Part shown: in pieces, positions 6,360 to 6,360 of the stretch | Layout of the letters: the number at the start of each line of letters is the position of its first letter | Numbering within the stretch: position 1 is the stretch's first letter | Source: Acidobacteriota bacterium | Lineage (GTDB): Bacteria > Acidobacteriota > Terriglobia > Terriglobales > Acidobacteriaceae | Reading direction: 5' to 3' | Length of the DNA: 6,360 bases | NCBI GenBank assembly: GCA_021793595.1 | Contig: JAJYSL010000250.1 | Span: 1 to 6,360 of the forward strand | Made by a program: the position numbers and the translations under genes | The notes under the pieces: generated by a model | What the model was told of the DNA's origin: nothing | What the model saw: only the letters and a program-made list of their open reading frames with translations | Database searches by the model: none

Positions 6360-6360
6360 A

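Noticed and set aside
6346..6360. TTGATAGATCAG near the right edge as an FNR box
   Set aside because: The half-sites are separated by 2 bases rather than the 4 that FNR-type dimers need, and no gene start follows within the window.

Overview
The window looks like chromosomal housekeeping and energy-metabolism DNA from a moderately GC-rich free-living bacterium. The style of the proteins and the mix of genes (short 7Fe ferredoxin, DUF2249 protein, quinone-linked pyruvate dehydrogenase, NuoG) would fit an Acidobacteriota-like soil organism. That assignment is an inference from recalled family resemblance, not something the sequence proves. I see no mobile element, CRISPR array, rRNA or tRNA.

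Layout, left to right. (1) 3-941, plus strand: the 3' part of trpS, tryptophanyl-tRNA synthetase, cut by the window edge. (2) 1198-938, minus strand: a 7Fe ferredoxin whose stop codon overlaps the trpS stop codon tail to tail. (3) 1199-1372: a leader/intergenic stretch with several inverted repeats. (4) 1678-1373, minus: a small DUF2249 protein. (5) 1679-1846: its promoter region, with a perfect palindrome of CRP/FNR type, GTGAC-N4-GTCAC, placed exactly where a class II activator site should sit relative to a -10-like hexamer. (6) 3571-1847, minus: poxB, complete, with a GTG start. (7) 3572-3873: a divergent intergenic region with an 18-bp inverted repeat. (8) 3874-6207, plus: a complete NuoG-type iron-sulfur protein. 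(9) 6208-6360: no plus-strand gene; at most the last codons of a minus-strand gene.

How they may work together. PoxB decarboxylates pyruvate to acetate and passes electrons to the quinone pool. NuoG is the electron-wire subunit of complex I, which also feeds that pool. The ferredoxin is a soluble low-potential carrier, and the DUF2249 protein is of a family often found near nitrosative-stress and anaerobic-respiration genes. The stretch therefore reads as a redox neighbourhood, probably with at least one gene under an oxygen- or NO-sensing CRP/FNR-type regulator.

The most notable points are: a nuoG that stands apart from nuoE/nuoF on one side and has no nuoH start within the 153 bases visible on the other; its formate-dehydrogenase-like but catalytically empty molybdopterin domain; the CRP/FNR-type site; and a possible frameshifted tail on the DUF2249 gene. 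I did not find a clearly new biological system here.
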